Shown: positions 9,544 through 19,278 of the stretch, piece after piece
How positions within the stretch are numbered: position 1 is the first letter of the stretch
Layout: each line of letters opens with the position of its first letter
Source of the DNA: Spirosoma rigui
GTDB lineage: Bacteria; Bacteroidota; Bacteroidia; Cytophagales; Spirosomataceae
Assembly: GCF_002067135.1 (NCBI RefSeq)
Contig: NZ_CP020105.1
Location: 2,480,001-2,544,000, forward strand
DNA length: 64,000 nucleotides
Direction of reading: 5' to 3'
Made by a program: the position numbers and the translations under genes
The notes under the pieces: generated by a model
Database searches by the model: none
The model's input: the letters and a program-made list of their open reading frames with translations, nothing else
Told to the model about the DNA's origin: nothing

Positions 9544-10289
9544 AAGAATTCGACACGGCCGTCGAGTTTGGACACGCTATCTCACTCACCGAACAGATTG
9601 CTGTTTCAACGCGCGGCCTGCGTTTACTAGCCGAGCGTTTCGACGCGGTGGGTGCCCGGACAACCCTTTTCACGACAGCTAATTATGCCCTGCACGAGCC
9701 GGATCTGATTCGGGATCTGGCTCGTCGGCATGAGATAGCTTCGCATGGTTATTACCATACTACCTTCGAACCCGAAGACTTACTTACTTCCAGGAAAGTC
9801 TTAGAAAAAATACTCAATAAGCCCGTAACCGGATTTCGCCGGGCACGCATGGGTTATGTCGACCCCAATGATGTTCAACAGGCAGGTTATCAGTACAATT
9901 CATCGCTGCATCCCACCTGGTTACCCGGTCGTTATAACCACTGGGGCGAGCCCCGGCACCCGTTTCTGGAGCGGGGGGTGTGGCAGGTACCCGCATCGGT
10001 AACGCCCACCCTGCGGCTGCCTCTGTTCTGGCTCAGTCTGAAAAATTTCCCGTTTGCCTACTACCGGCAGCTCTGCCGCCAGACACTCCGGGCCGATGGG
10101 TTTCTAAACTTGTATGTACACCCCTGGGAGTTTACCGACCTCTCGAACTACGACCGTATCCCCACGTACGTTCGCCGGCATTCCCGCGACCAGCTGCTGG
10201 ATCGGGTCGAGCAGTTACTGCGCTATCTCAAGCCGCAGGGTGAATTTGGTACGATGGGGGAGTTTGTTCAACAACTGCCGGCTGGCTAG
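9495..10289 (+). CDS. Polysaccharide deacetylase family protein (CE4/NodB-like)
   Basis: A 264-residue NodB-homology protein. It begins with 'LFTVDVEEFD' (metal/base Asp), has 'HEIASHGYYH' (the HxxxH metal pair), 'GFRRARMGY' (Arg motif) and 'LYVHPWEF' (His motif near the C-terminus). The arrangement resembles the PEP-CTERM/exopolysaccharide-type deacetylases, which trim N-acetyl groups from glycans. No signal peptide is seen, so a cytosolic lipid-linked sugar may be the substrate; that is inference from the overlapping polyprenol-sugar transferase upstream and the GT87-like gene downstream. Confidence 0.87.
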   Translation: MANPHRRNTILFTVDVEEFDTAVEFGHAISLTEQIAVSTRGLRLLAERFDAVGARTTLFTTANYALHEPDLIRDLARRHEIASHGYYHTTFEPEDLLTSRKVLEKILNKPVTGFRRARMGYVDPNDVQQAGYQYNSSLHPTWLPGRYNHWGEPRHPFLERGVWQVPASVTPTLRLPLFWLSLKNFPFAYYRQLCRQTLRADGFLNLYVHPWEFTDLSNYDRIPTYVRRHSRDQLLDRVEQLLRYLKPQGEFGTMGEFVQQLPAG

Positions 10290-10331
10290 CCTGACTCCCG
10301 CTCATTACCGTAACGGATACGACTTTTAACT

Positions 10332-11495
10332 ATGCTCTCTTTTTTTAAAAAACCGGTGTTCAGCGATTACCGGCTGCTTTTTGGTCTGTATGGTCTTATA
10401 GCCCTCATTGCCAGCATCAAAACGGTATTTGTTTTTGGGTCCAACAACTACAGCATCTTTTATTATTCACTACAGCACCTTATTGAAGGCAACAGCCTTT
10501 ACAACGAATACCCGGCCCAGTACGAAGACCACTACCATTACGCCCCCACCTTTGCGGCTATGTTTTCGCCGATATTCGCGTTGCCCTATAGCGTGGGGCT
10601 GTTCCTGTGGCATTTCCTGTTTGCGAGTGCCTGGGTGTATGCCGTTTATAGGATGCCTTTGACGCACCGGCAAAAGGTGTTTGCGTATTGGTTTGCCCTG
10701 CAGGAGATGCTGACGGCGCTCACCAACAGCCAGACCAATCCATTAATTGCGGCTATCCCGTTGTTTGCGTTTATATGCCTCGAAGCCCGCCAGCCATTCT
10801 GGGCTGCACTGTTCATCGTAGCGGGTTTCGAGATCAAGATCTATAGCATCGTGGCGGGCGCGTTGTTTATCCTGTACCCACAAAAGATTCGCTTCCTGGC
10901 CTATACGCTCTTCTGGGGGATTGTGCTGAGCCTGCTGCCGCTGCTGTTTACGTCGCCCGCCAAGCTCCTTTGGCAGTATGAAATGTGGTTTCGGCAACTG
11001 CTTATCAAATCAGACCACGACAAGTGGGCCAATACGTCTATTCACAAGCTAATTCACTTGTTTATCTCGCCCGACATAACAACGGCGGCTATCGTTGGCG
11101 GAGGAATTCTGTTGTTCTGTACCGTCTATATCCAGGTGCGGAAATTCAACGAGGAGTCATTCCGGATGCTGATGCTGGCTTCTATCCTGATTTTTCAGGT
11201 TATTTTTAACCCGGTTTCCGAATCGGCTACATACATTACGGCGGTTACGGGCGTACTTTGCTGGTGGTTCTACTGTCCGCAAACGCCCCTCGACCGGGTG
11301 TTGCTGATCAGTTGTTTCATCCTGACCGTTTTGTCGCCGAGCGATTTCTTTCCGGCCTATTTGCGGGATCAGTTCACGCGTCCCTACGCCCTGAAAGCAT
11401 TGCCCTGCGTGCTGATCTGGTTCCGGGTGCTGTATATAATGCATACGTACACACCCGCAGCCAAACCGATTCAACAGCCCGTATCGACCCTCTGA
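10332..11495 (+). CDS. Polytopic membrane protein, GT87/DUF2029-like mannosyltransferase family
   Basis: About eight to ten hydrophobic helices span the 387 residues. The first periplasmic loop contains 'FYYSLQHLIEGNSLYNEYP' and the acidic 'QYEDHYHYAPTFA', the arrangement typical of DUF2029/GT87 (GT-C fold, PimE-like) enzymes that use polyprenol-phosphate sugars. This fits the upstream GtrB-like gene, which could supply the donor. Acceptor unknown. It follows the deacetylase by 42 bp in the same direction. Confidence 0.75.
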   Translation: MLSFFKKPVFSDYRLLFGLYGLIALIASIKTVFVFGSNNYSIFYYSLQHLIEGNSLYNEYPAQYEDHYHYAPTFAAMFSPIFALPYSVGLFLWHFLFASAWVYAVYRMPLTHRQKVFAYWFALQEMLTALTNSQTNPLIAAIPLFAFICLEARQPFWAALFIVAGFEIKIYSIVAGALFILYPQKIRFLAYTLFWGIVLSLLPLLFTSPAKLLWQYEMWFRQLLIKSDHDKWANTSIHKLIHLFISPDITTAAIVGGGILLFCTVYIQVRKFNEESFRMLMLASILIFQVIFNPVSESATYITAVTGVLCWWFYCPQTPLDRVLLISCFILTVLSPSDFFPAYLRDQFTRPYALKALPCVLIWFRVLYIMHTYTPAAKPIQQPVSTL

Positions 11496-11550
11496 AGGAC
11501 TGGGCTTCACTAAAGTAACCACCTTGATTAACCGACCTTACTCACCCCCT

Positions 11551-12252
11551 ATGACCGCAACCTGGCTTGATTTCTGGCAGAAAGAAAATGAATTTGATGA
11601 CTCCATGTCGGCCAACTACGCTTATTTCCTGGCGCGGGTCGAGCAGTTCATCAACCTGTCGAAGAGCCGGAGCGTGCTCGATATTGGGTCGGGGCCGGGT
11701 AATCTGGAAGACGCCTGGCATGATCGGGTGGGCGAAATTCACGGGCTGGACATCTCTGAGCGGTACAATGCCATGGGACGTGCCAAGCATGCCAACCACC
11801 CCAACGTACATTTTCACACCCTTGCCGCCGATGATTACCTCAACTTCAGCCCGGTCGCCGGTCGCCAGTTCGACATCATCATTGTGATGAGCGTTGTGCA
11901 GTATTATCGTAATGCTGCCGAAGTTGAAGATCTGCTGGCGGCCATCAAACGCGTAGCGGCTCCCGGTGCCAAAGCCCTCATCTGCGATCTGATTGTGGAA
12001 GAGAGCGTTCTGAAAGACATCGTGAGCATCGTGGGGCGTTCACTTCGGCAGGGCCAGCTACTGTCGATGCTGAAACTCTTGTTCCGGCTTCGGTTCTCAT
12101 CGTATTATAACATCCGCAAACAGAACGGGTTTCTGGTCATTCCGGAGTCGGAGTGGATGGCCATGTGCAAGCGGCTGAATCTGAACGCCCGGTTTGTGGC
12201 CGAACCCCTGACCATGCAGCAGGAGCGCCGGAATTTGCTGATTCAGTTTTAA
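11551..12252 (+). CDS. Class I SAM-dependent methyltransferase
   Basis: Motif I 'VLDIGSGPGNLE' with an acidic residue after strand 2 ('IHGLDIS'), then 'FDIIIVMSVVQYY' (motif IV) and 'PGAKALICDLI' (motif VI). The domain covers most of the 233 residues. A TTG at 11524 opens the frame but ATG 11551 is the better start. It ends the glycan operon and faces the DUF721 gene. The role is probably modification of a sugar or lipid made by the neighbouring enzymes; this is inference from position only. Confidence 0.85.
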   Translation: MTATWLDFWQKENEFDDSMSANYAYFLARVEQFINLSKSRSVLDIGSGPGNLEDAWHDRVGEIHGLDISERYNAMGRAKHANHPNVHFHTLAADDYLNFSPVAGRQFDIIIVMSVVQYYRNAAEVEDLLAAIKRVAAPGAKALICDLIVEESVLKDIVSIVGRSLRQGQLLSMLKLLFRLRFSSYYNIRKQNGFLVIPESEWMAMCKRLNLNARFVAEPLTMQQERRNLLIQF

Positions 12253-12253
12253 C

Positions 12254-12280
12254 CGACGTACCGTTAAAAAAGGTAGGTCG
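12254..12280. terminator. Short hairpin between convergent genes
   Basis: CGACGTACC (12254-12262) can pair with GGTAGGTCG (12272-12280) with one mismatch, with an A-rich loop. It lies in the 33-bp gap between the methyltransferase and DUF721 stop codons. Confidence 0.4.
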
Positions 12281-12285
12281 AGTTA

Positions 12286-12612
12286 TCAGATGAAGATAAC
12301 GTCGTCGATTACCTCGGTGCCCATATCTTTATTCACGACGTGAATAAGCTTCTGTTTGGCATTGACGAGTTCGTTGCGGAGGGGGGCGGAGGTGATCTCG
12401 ATGTGCAGTTTGCGGTCGCGAACGTAAATCCGGTTGGTGCGGGACGCGATAGCATTACCCATCATACGACCCCAAAAGGCTTCGAGGTATGTTTCGTTGA
12501 AACGGCTCTGTAACTGGTAGTGCTTCAGCAATTGCCCAATTGCGTCTTTGAGGGAGGTAACACCCGCAATACGGGTGGCTTGTTCACGATTGTAACGGTA
12601 CGTCTGGTTCAT
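12286..12612 (-). CDS. DUF721 domain protein (DciA-like)
   Basis: A 108-residue protein with the DUF721 pattern: 'LKDAIGQLLKHYQLQSRFNE', 'FWGRMMGNAIASRT', 'LHIEITSAPLRNEL' and 'KQKLIHVVNKDMG'. DUF721 proteins include DciA, the replicative-helicase loader/operator of most bacteria, so a role in DnaB handling is possible; in Bacteroidota this family is often small as here. The start is ATG 12612, not the upstream in-frame ATG at 12645, because a consensus -7 box (12640-12633) sits between them. Confidence 0.8.
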   Translation of the reverse strand: MNQTYRYNREQATRIAGVTSLKDAIGQLLKHYQLQSRFNETYLEAFWGRMMGNAIASRTNRIYVRDRKLHIEITSAPLRNELVNAKQKLIHVVNKDMGTEVIDDVIFI

Positions 12613-12632
12613 TGGGCAATAGTGTCTTGTTG

Positions 12633-12640
12633 CAAAAGTA
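12633..12640 (-). promoter_or_regulatory. -7 box of the DUF721 gene
   Basis: TACTTTTG on the minus strand matches TAnnTTTG exactly, 20 nt before the chosen ATG (12612). No good TTG lies at the -33 position. Confidence 0.45.
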
Positions 12641-12721
12641 AACAACGTTGGGACTTATCGCACACCAGCTATGAAAGAAGCCCTAAAAGTAAGGCAACGG
12701 CTACAAAAACCCACTTGCGTT

Positions 12722-12752
12722 TGGTTTCGCGCCATTTGGGCTATATACTTGC
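12722..12752 (+). promoter_or_regulatory. Candidate promoter of the SAM riboswitch-metY-metX transcript
   Basis: TTG (12722-12724), 20 bp, TATACTTG (12745-12752; seven of eight matches to TAnnTTTG). The predicted start near 12758 is about 40 nt before the riboswitch P1 helix. Confidence 0.4.
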
Positions 12753-12800
12753 AGTATCAAGTCAATTAATACGCGCCACATTTTTGCTACGGCGCCGATT

Positions 12801-12918
12801 GATTTATAAAGAAGCGGGGAGAGATCAGGCTCTGTGAACCGCTGGCAACCTACCACTCGGCAAGGTGCTAACTCCTGCCTAAAGTAACCGCAGAAGCGGG
12901 AATTAGGGACTATAAATC
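12801..12918 (+). ncRNA. SAM-I (S-box) riboswitch
   Basis: The aptamer closes with an 8-bp P1, GATTTATA (12801-12808) pairing with TATAAATC (12911-12918). P2 is AGCGG (about 12813-12817) with CCGCT (12839-12843), enclosing the 'GGCTCTGTGAA' segment that corresponds to the conserved GGCCC-n-UGAA kink-turn/pseudoknot region. The near-invariant core 'GGCAACC' (12844-12850) and 'AAGGTGCTAACTCC' (12862-12875) match the P2-P3 junction and P3-P4 strand of the SAM-I family. A P4-side hairpin CCGC-AGAA-GCGG follows. It lies 218 nt before metY, so S-adenosylmethionine should repress metY-metX. No U-tract terminator follows, which points to translational control or Rho. Confidence 0.88.
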
Positions 12919-12963
12919 GGTAACGAACATGCTCTACCCAAGAAGCTGTATGCCCTGGACCGG

Positions 12964-14468
<1,505 letters not shown>

Positions 14469-14480
14469 TGTTTAGGGGTA

Positions 14481-14528
14481 CGGATGTTCCGCGGTCCTGC
14501 CCGTTGGGGTCTGTCAGCGGAACATCCG
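14481..14528 (+). promoter_or_regulatory. Stem-loop abutting the metX start codon
   Basis: CGGATGTTCCGC (14481-14492) pairs perfectly with GCGGAACATCCG (14517-14528), loop 24 nt. The stem ends 4 nt before the metX ATG and is followed by AAAAATG. It could be a processing site, a partial terminator or a structure that limits metX translation. Confidence 0.5.
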
Positions 14529-14532
14529 AAAA

Positions 14533-15606
14533 ATGTACAAGGGTTTGAACCTCCAGTACTTCGATTATAAATACTCGTTCCCGCTTGAGTCGGGAGCAAA
14601 CCTGGCGGGCTTCCGGCTCGCTTACACTACCTATGGTACGCTGACGGAACAGGCCAGTGTTGTGTGGATATGTCATGCCCTGACCGGCAATGCCGACGCG
14701 GGCGACTGGTGGAGCGGCATGATCGGAACGGGAAAATTCTATGACCCCGCCCATCACTTCATCATCTGCGCCAATGTCCTCGGCTCGTGCTACGGTTCAA
14801 CGGGGCCGTTGTCGGTTAATCCAGGAACGGGTCAGCCTTATTACCACGACTTTCCGGCCATTACGGTCCGGGACATGGTTGGCGCGCTCGATCTGCTGCG
14901 GCAGGAGCTGGGTATCGAAACCATTGATACCTGCGTAGGGGGGTCATTGGGGGGCGAGCAGGCAATAGAGTGGGCTATTATGCAACCCGACCTAATCAAA
15001 AACCTGATTGTGGTAGCAACCAGCGCCGTAGCGTCGCCCTGGTGCATTGCCTTCAACGAAGCCCAGCGGATGGCCATTGAAGCCGACCCCACCTGGTCCG
15101 AGCGGAACAAAGATGCGGGAGCCGCCGGGATGAAAGCCGCCCGGGCCATGGCCATGATCTCCTACCGGAATTATGATACGTATGGGTTTACCCAGGCGCT
15201 GGATAACAATGAACAAACCGACAACTTCAAAGCAGCCGGGTATCAGCGGTACCAGGGTGAGAAGCTGGTCGAACGGTTTAACGCCTTCACGTATTGGGTA
15301 CTCTCAAAAGTGATGGATTCGCACAATGTAGGCCGAAACCGGGGCAGTATTCTGAATGCCCTCGGACGGATCAAAGCACGAACGCTGGTCGTCGGCATTC
15401 GGTCTGACCTGTTGTTTCCGCCATCGGAGCAGCAGTTTCTGGCCCGCCACATCCCCGACGCGACCTACGAGGAGATTGACTCCCTTTACGGACACGATGG
15501 ATTCCTCATCGAGTTTCGGCCCCTGGGGAGCATTATCCGCCAGTGGATGGCCAGCCGGCCGACTGTTGAGCAAGCCGAGATGGTACCCGTTAAGCGCGAT
15601 GCATAA
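14533..15606 (+). CDS. metX: Homoserine O-acetyltransferase
   Basis: A 357-residue alpha/beta-hydrolase fold acyltransferase of the MetX family that makes O-acetylhomoserine, the substrate of the metY product upstream. Motifs: 'HALTGNADAGDWW', 'NVLGSCYGSTGP', nucleophile elbow 'GGSLGGEQ' (Ser138; most family members have GGSMGGMQ), Asp292 in 'GIRSDLLFPP' and His321 in 'YGHDGFLIE', giving a complete Ser-Asp-His triad. Whether acetyl-CoA or succinyl-CoA is used cannot be settled from these motifs alone, but MetY pairing favours acetyl. Confidence 0.94.
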   Translation: MYKGLNLQYFDYKYSFPLESGANLAGFRLAYTTYGTLTEQASVVWICHALTGNADAGDWWSGMIGTGKFYDPAHHFIICANVLGSCYGSTGPLSVNPGTGQPYYHDFPAITVRDMVGALDLLRQELGIETIDTCVGGSLGGEQAIEWAIMQPDLIKNLIVVATSAVASPWCIAFNEAQRMAIEADPTWSERNKDAGAAGMKAARAMAMISYRNYDTYGFTQALDNNEQTDNFKAAGYQRYQGEKLVERFNAFTYWVLSKVMDSHNVGRNRGSILNALGRIKARTLVVGIRSDLLFPPSEQQFLARHIPDATYEEIDSLYGHDGFLIEFRPLGSIIRQWMASRPTVEQAEMVPVKRDA

Positions 15607-15638
15607 GCATTGGTCACCTTTATAAAATAACCGTTCGC

Positions 15639-16187
15639 ATGATATCCAATTCATCCGTCGACGCCCGTCAGTACCCCATCGGCTCCTGGGACAACCGCGA
15701 TACGTATTCCAGTGACGAACGGGCTGAACTCATCGCAGAGCTGCGAAACCTGCCGACCCTGTACCGCCAAGCGACGGAAGCGCTTACTGATGAGCAGCTG
15801 GCGCGTTGTTACCGGCCGGGTAGCTGGACGGTTCGTCAGTTGGTACATCACATTGCCGATACCCAGCACTGGCATTTTTACCGGGTTAAACAAACGCTGT
15901 CCGAGCCTGAGAAGACGATTGGTATTTTTGGAAATGTAAACGCCTGGGCTGCCATGCCCGAAGCCCGGCAAGCGCCGGTCAACCCGTCTCTGCTGCTCAT
16001 TGACGGTATTCACCAGCGGTGGGCGTTTTTGTGCGAGACGCTGTCCGAAGCTGACTGGAAACGGGTGTATTACCATCCGTTTCGGCAACGCGATCTCACA
16101 CTGGAGCAGGCGTTAGCCATTGGTGTCTGGCATGGCCGGCATCATCTGGCCCATATCGGTTTGGCCCTTGAGGAAACGGCCCCGTAG
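15639..16187 (+). CDS. DinB/YfiT family putative metal-dependent hydrolase (bacillithiol-transferase-like)
   Basis: A 182-residue four-helix DinB-fold protein. 'GSWTVRQLVHHIADTQHWHFYRVK' region supplies the first His ligand, and 'WHGRHHLAHI' near the C-terminus supplies the HxxxH-like pair. 'YRPGSWTVRQ' and the N-terminal 'YPIGSWD' are typical of the YfiT/BstA subgroup. Members bind Ni or Zn and several are thiol S-transferases. It lies 32 bp after metX and may be cotranscribed, which could link it to thiol metabolism, but that is inference. Confidence 0.85.
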   Translation: MISNSSVDARQYPIGSWDNRDTYSSDERAELIAELRNLPTLYRQATEALTDEQLARCYRPGSWTVRQLVHHIADTQHWHFYRVKQTLSEPEKTIGIFGNVNAWAAMPEARQAPVNPSLLLIDGIHQRWAFLCETLSEADWKRVYYHPFRQRDLTLEQALAIGVWHGRHHLAHIGLALEETAP

Positions 16188-16301
16188 GCCTCGGTCAGTG
16201 CCGTACCGAAAGAAAATGATTATTTCTGAATCAATGAGTACGCTGGAATTGTCTTATAGATCAGGATTCCCTCAACTACCTATCAATTAAGTAAAACTAG
16301 A

Positions 16302-17015
16302 ATGCTCTGGTACGAAGACGATATTCATCAACTCGAAACCAAACTCAATTCACTGGTTGAAACGGCCAGTGGCGTATCATCGGAATCGTCTACGTCAGAA
16401 CGGCTCCGCTCGGGTTGGCCCCGGGCTGGACGGCCCCGGGCTGGAGGGGCCCAAACTGGAGGTTCCCCGACAGAAACCCTTCAGGCTGGCCCGGTGGTTT
16501 TTTATGGTAGCTCATCCATCCGGCTCTGGACAACGCTGGCCACCGATTTTCCCAATGTGGATTCGCTTAACCTGGGTTTCGGTGGCTCTACCTTAGCTGC
16601 CTGCGCGTGGTTCTTCGAACGGGTCATACTCCCGGCTTCGCCAAAATCGGTGGTGTTCTACGCCGGTGATAACGACCTCGGCGATGGGCGGCATCCCGAA
16701 GAAGTCTGCCTGTTTTTCAGCGTGTTGGCGCAGAAGATGCAGACGTATCTGCCCGGCGTGCCGCTTACGTTTATGTCGATTAAAGTCAGCCCTGCCCGCT
16801 GGGACATTGCCCCGAAAATCCGGCAAACTAACGAACTCATTGCCCGAGAAATTAGCCGGTTGCCCGGTTTTCAGGTTATTGACGTAACAACGCCACTGCT
16901 GGATGCGGCTGGCAGGCCCCGTCTGGAGTTTTTTGAAAACGATGGATTGCACCTGAGCCCGGCTGGTTATCGGGTGTGGCAGCAGGTACTGGAGCAGCAC
17001 CCCAGCGTTTTTTAA
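16302..17015 (+). CDS. SGNH/GDSL-type hydrolase with an internal minisatellite insertion
   Basis: The SGNH blocks are present: block I 'VVFYGSSSIRLW' (nucleophile Ser about 71), block II Gly in 'NLGFGGST', block III Asn in 'YAGDNDL', and block V 'DGLHLSPAGY' with Asp and His. The family hydrolyses esters or O-acetyl groups on glycans and lipids; substrate unknown. Between the N-terminal helix and block I is a low-complexity insertion of about 40 residues. It includes four five-residue units at 38-57 (GWPRA, GRPRA, GGAQT, GGSPT) encoded by a 15-bp DNA repeat. No signal peptide. Confidence 0.88.
   Translation: MLWYEDDIHQLETKLNSLVETASGVSSESSTSERLRSGWPRAGRPRAGGAQTGGSPTETLQAGPVVFYGSSSIRLWTTLATDFPNVDSLNLGFGGSTLAACAWFFERVILPASPKSVVFYAGDNDLGDGRHPEEVCLFFSVLAQKMQTYLPGVPLTFMSIKVSPARWDIAPKIRQTNELIAREISRLPGFQVIDVTTPLLDAAGRPRLEFFENDGLHLSPAGYRVWQQVLEQHPSVF
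16417..16460 (+). repeat. 15-bp in-frame minisatellite
   Basis: GGCCCCGGGCTGGA at 16417-16430 and again at 16432-16445, then a degenerate third unit GGGCCCAAACTGGA at 16447-16460. The 15-bp period keeps frame and encodes pentapeptide repeats in the SGNH hydrolase. Confidence 0.8.
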
Positions 17016-17089
17016 TGATTTGTTCATCGGATGGGCGATTGCAGTGAAGGGATAAGGCTGCAATTTCGCTGGGATTTTACGCTACCCCT

Positions 17090-17818
17090 ATGCAGCGCGA
17101 GTATCACAAATGGTACAGTCTCAATCTGGCCCGCGACATGGAAATGCTCATCTTCGGTCATGCGGGGGCACGTGTGCTGGTTTTTCCAACGCGCCGGGGC
17201 CGTTTTTATGAATATGAAGAGCTTGGACTGGTGGCGGCTCTGGCCGAGCCGATCGAGAAGGGCTGGCTGCAGTTGTTCTGTGTCGATAGTGTCGACAGCG
17301 AAAGTGTTTACAATCGATCGGTGCCACCCCACGACCGGATTCGGCGCCACGTTCAATACGAACAATACATTCTCAATGAAGTGCTGCCCCTGTCGCGGAT
17401 GAAAAATCCACAGCCCTTCATGATTTCCCACGGTTGTAGTCTGGGGGCCTACCACGCGCTGAATATCGCGTTTCGCCACCCGCAGTGGTTCGGTAAGGTG
17501 GTGGCATTCAGCGGCCGGTATGACCTATCGGCACCCGTCGCTGAGTTTCGCGGTCTTTTTGACGACTATTACGACGACGACATCTATTTCAACAATCCCA
17601 ACCACTTCTTGCCGAACCTGAATGATGAGGCCTTGCTCAACCACCTGCGCCGGATGCAGATCGTGTTGACCATTGGTACCGACGACCCGTTTCTTGGTAG
17701 CAACGTAGCACTCAGTGATGCACTCCAAAGCAAGCAGGTCGAGCATGAGCTGTATTTCTGGGAAGGACGGGCGCACCAGGCCGATGACTGGCAGAAAATG
17801 GTAAAGCTTTATTTATAG
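17090..17818 (+). CDS. Esterase-family alpha/beta hydrolase
   Basis: A 242-residue protein of the putative esterase (esterase D / antigen 85-like) type. 'ARVLVFPTRRGRFYEYE', 'LFCVDSVDSESVYN' and a nucleophile elbow 'SHGCSLGAYHAL' (GxSxG, Ser117) are visible. The later 'TIGTDDPFLG' and 'WEGRAHQADDW' provide candidate Asp and His of the triad. No signal peptide. The insertion 'DDYYDDDIYFNNPNHFLPNL' is typical of this subfamily. It follows the SGNH hydrolase in the same direction; substrate unknown. Confidence 0.85.
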   Translation: MQREYHKWYSLNLARDMEMLIFGHAGARVLVFPTRRGRFYEYEELGLVAALAEPIEKGWLQLFCVDSVDSESVYNRSVPPHDRIRRHVQYEQYILNEVLPLSRMKNPQPFMISHGCSLGAYHALNIAFRHPQWFGKVVAFSGRYDLSAPVAEFRGLFDDYYDDDIYFNNPNHFLPNLNDEALLNHLRRMQIVLTIGTDDPFLGSNVALSDALQSKQVEHELYFWEGRAHQADDWQKMVKLYL

Positions 17819-17870
17819 AAATCAACGTAAGCTACGGGGTATAAATCTGTACCCAATATATCCCCCATCG

Positions 17871-17934
17871 GTATTGGCGCTTTCAACCACTATCGGTAAT
17901 CGTGGACTCCGGCAGTGGTTGAAAGCGCCAGTAC
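17871..17934. terminator. Long inverted repeat between convergent genes
   Basis: A 21-nt arm (17871-17891) pairs with 17914-17934 with a single mismatch, loop 22 nt. It lies between the convergent esterase and glycosidase stop codons and has no T tract. Confidence 0.65.
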
Positions 17935-17937
17935 GAA

Positions 17938-19137
17938 CTACAAAAAAGGAACGGGTTCCGGCTGAGCGCCAGCAACTACGCGCTGTGCCTGCAGAAAGGC
18001 GTCGGCGTACGGTACGGCCAGCACGCGACCGGGTGGCGTCGTGCTCAGGTCGGCATCCCACAGGCCGGATCGGTGCCAATGATCGAGGTGATCCCAGTCG
18101 GGCCGGTCGATGATCGGGTAGATGCACACGCCCCATAGCGGTACTCCGGCCTGTACAACGGCCGCGCATTCCCGGCCAATCATGTCAATCCATTGAGGGC
18201 GGTCGATGCCGGGATGGCTGGTTTCGGTCAGTACAATCGGACGGTTATACCGGTGGTACGCTTTCCCCAGCAGCTGCCGGAACGGTACCCAACGCGGATC
18301 AGGGATGGGGTCGTTCCAGGGCAGAAAATTCAGGTTGCCCAGTACCCACTGGTTATTGTAGTAATAATTGAATCCCAGAATGTCGAGGTAATCGGGCGAG
18401 CCGCCCAACTCGGGCGATAGATACCCCGCGAGCATATCGACCGATTGAAACTGGTTCTCGTCGGCAATGGCTGCGTCAATGATCTGCTGCTGGGTCGCGT
18501 TCAGGGGCGGCACAATCTGCACGAGTGGTTCGGTCGTCAGGATACGGACGGTGGGATCGATCTCGCGCATGGCGGCAACACCTTCGATGTAGGCCCGCAT
18601 CAATCCAACTTTCACTTCCCAGCCTTGTTTGGTGCAGTAAGGCGACGTACCACAGGCATCGCCCCCCAGCCACGACATGAAGCTGACTTCATTGATGGGC
18701 GTTACGATCAGCGTATCATCGGGGTAGCGATCCCGGTAGAATCGTACGAAAGCCCGGCATAAGGCGGCAAACCGTCGGGCAAACATTGGGTGTAAAGGCG
18801 TCAGATCATCGGGATAGCCGAAGTGGCACAGATCCCATACCTGCTGGATACCCTGGCGGTGACCTTCGGTCAGCATGTGCTCAACCATCCGCCAGTCGTA
18901 CTGGTAAGCGGTTTTCTCGACCTGGCTCCACCGGATACCTTCCCGCACGGTGCGGACGTTGAACATGCCCAGGTGTTCGTAGTCTTCTTTCAGCAAGTCG
19001 AGGTGACCCGTTAACGGTAAAAAATCGACCCGGTTGCCAAAGCAGTTGAGTTGATCGGTGCATTCGTAACCAGCCCACCAGAAGGATTTGAACGGATTGG
19101 TGGTGAGCATCGGGGAATTGTTGGTAATGTTGAGCAT
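17938..19137 (-). CDS. Family 1-like (clan GH-A) glycoside hydrolase
   Basis: About 399 residues from ATG 19137 (a TTG frame start at 19185 lies inside a terminator and is rejected; ATG 19110 is also possible). The TIM-barrel layout of clan GH-A retaining glycosidases is visible: 'EGIRWSQVE', 'WDLCHFGYPDDLTPL', acid/base Glu150 in 'VTPINEVSF' (the NE motif), 'DILGFNYYYNNQW' and nucleophile Glu305 in 'VLTETSHPG'. It resembles the beta-glucosidase/6-P-beta-glucosidase side of the clan but is shorter than typical GH1 (about 450). No signal peptide. Substrate unknown. Confidence 0.82.
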   Translation of the reverse strand: MLNITNNSPMLTTNPFKSFWWAGYECTDQLNCFGNRVDFLPLTGHLDLLKEDYEHLGMFNVRTVREGIRWSQVEKTAYQYDWRMVEHMLTEGHRQGIQQVWDLCHFGYPDDLTPLHPMFARRFAALCRAFVRFYRDRYPDDTLIVTPINEVSFMSWLGGDACGTSPYCTKQGWEVKVGLMRAYIEGVAAMREIDPTVRILTTEPLVQIVPPLNATQQQIIDAAIADENQFQSVDMLAGYLSPELGGSPDYLDILGFNYYYNNQWVLGNLNFLPWNDPIPDPRWVPFRQLLGKAYHRYNRPIVLTETSHPGIDRPQWIDMIGRECAAVVQAGVPLWGVCIYPIIDRPDWDHLDHWHRSGLWDADLSTTPPGRVLAVPYADAFLQAQRVVAGAQPEPVPFL

Positions 19138-19186
19138 GCAGGAGTAAGCCAGCGGGCTAATCGTGTGGTAGCGTAGTGTCAACAAA

Positions 19187-19222
19187 AAAAAGACACCGTT
19201 TGTCAGAGACGGGTGTCTTTTT
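19187..19222 (-). terminator. Intrinsic terminator of the nucleosidase gene
   Basis: AAAAAGACACC (19187-19197) pairs with GGTGTCTTTTT (19212-19222). On the minus strand the stem is followed by a run of eight T, about 60 nt after the nucleosidase stop. Confidence 0.75.
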
Positions 19223-19278
19223 CGATGTAAGGGGAAAATTCAATACGGTGCTGGCCGACCGATACACCGGCGTAATCG

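Noticed and set aside
12669..12740. Minus-strand frame with a hydrophobic end (KWVFVAVALLLGLLS) upstream of the DUF721 gene
   Set aside because: It looks like a small membrane protein, but it is only about 23 codons long with an in-frame stop just upstream and no start codon.
19185..19187. TTG start at 19185 for the glycosidase
   Set aside because: It lies inside the terminator hairpin of the upstream gene; ATG 19137 starts a normal protein.
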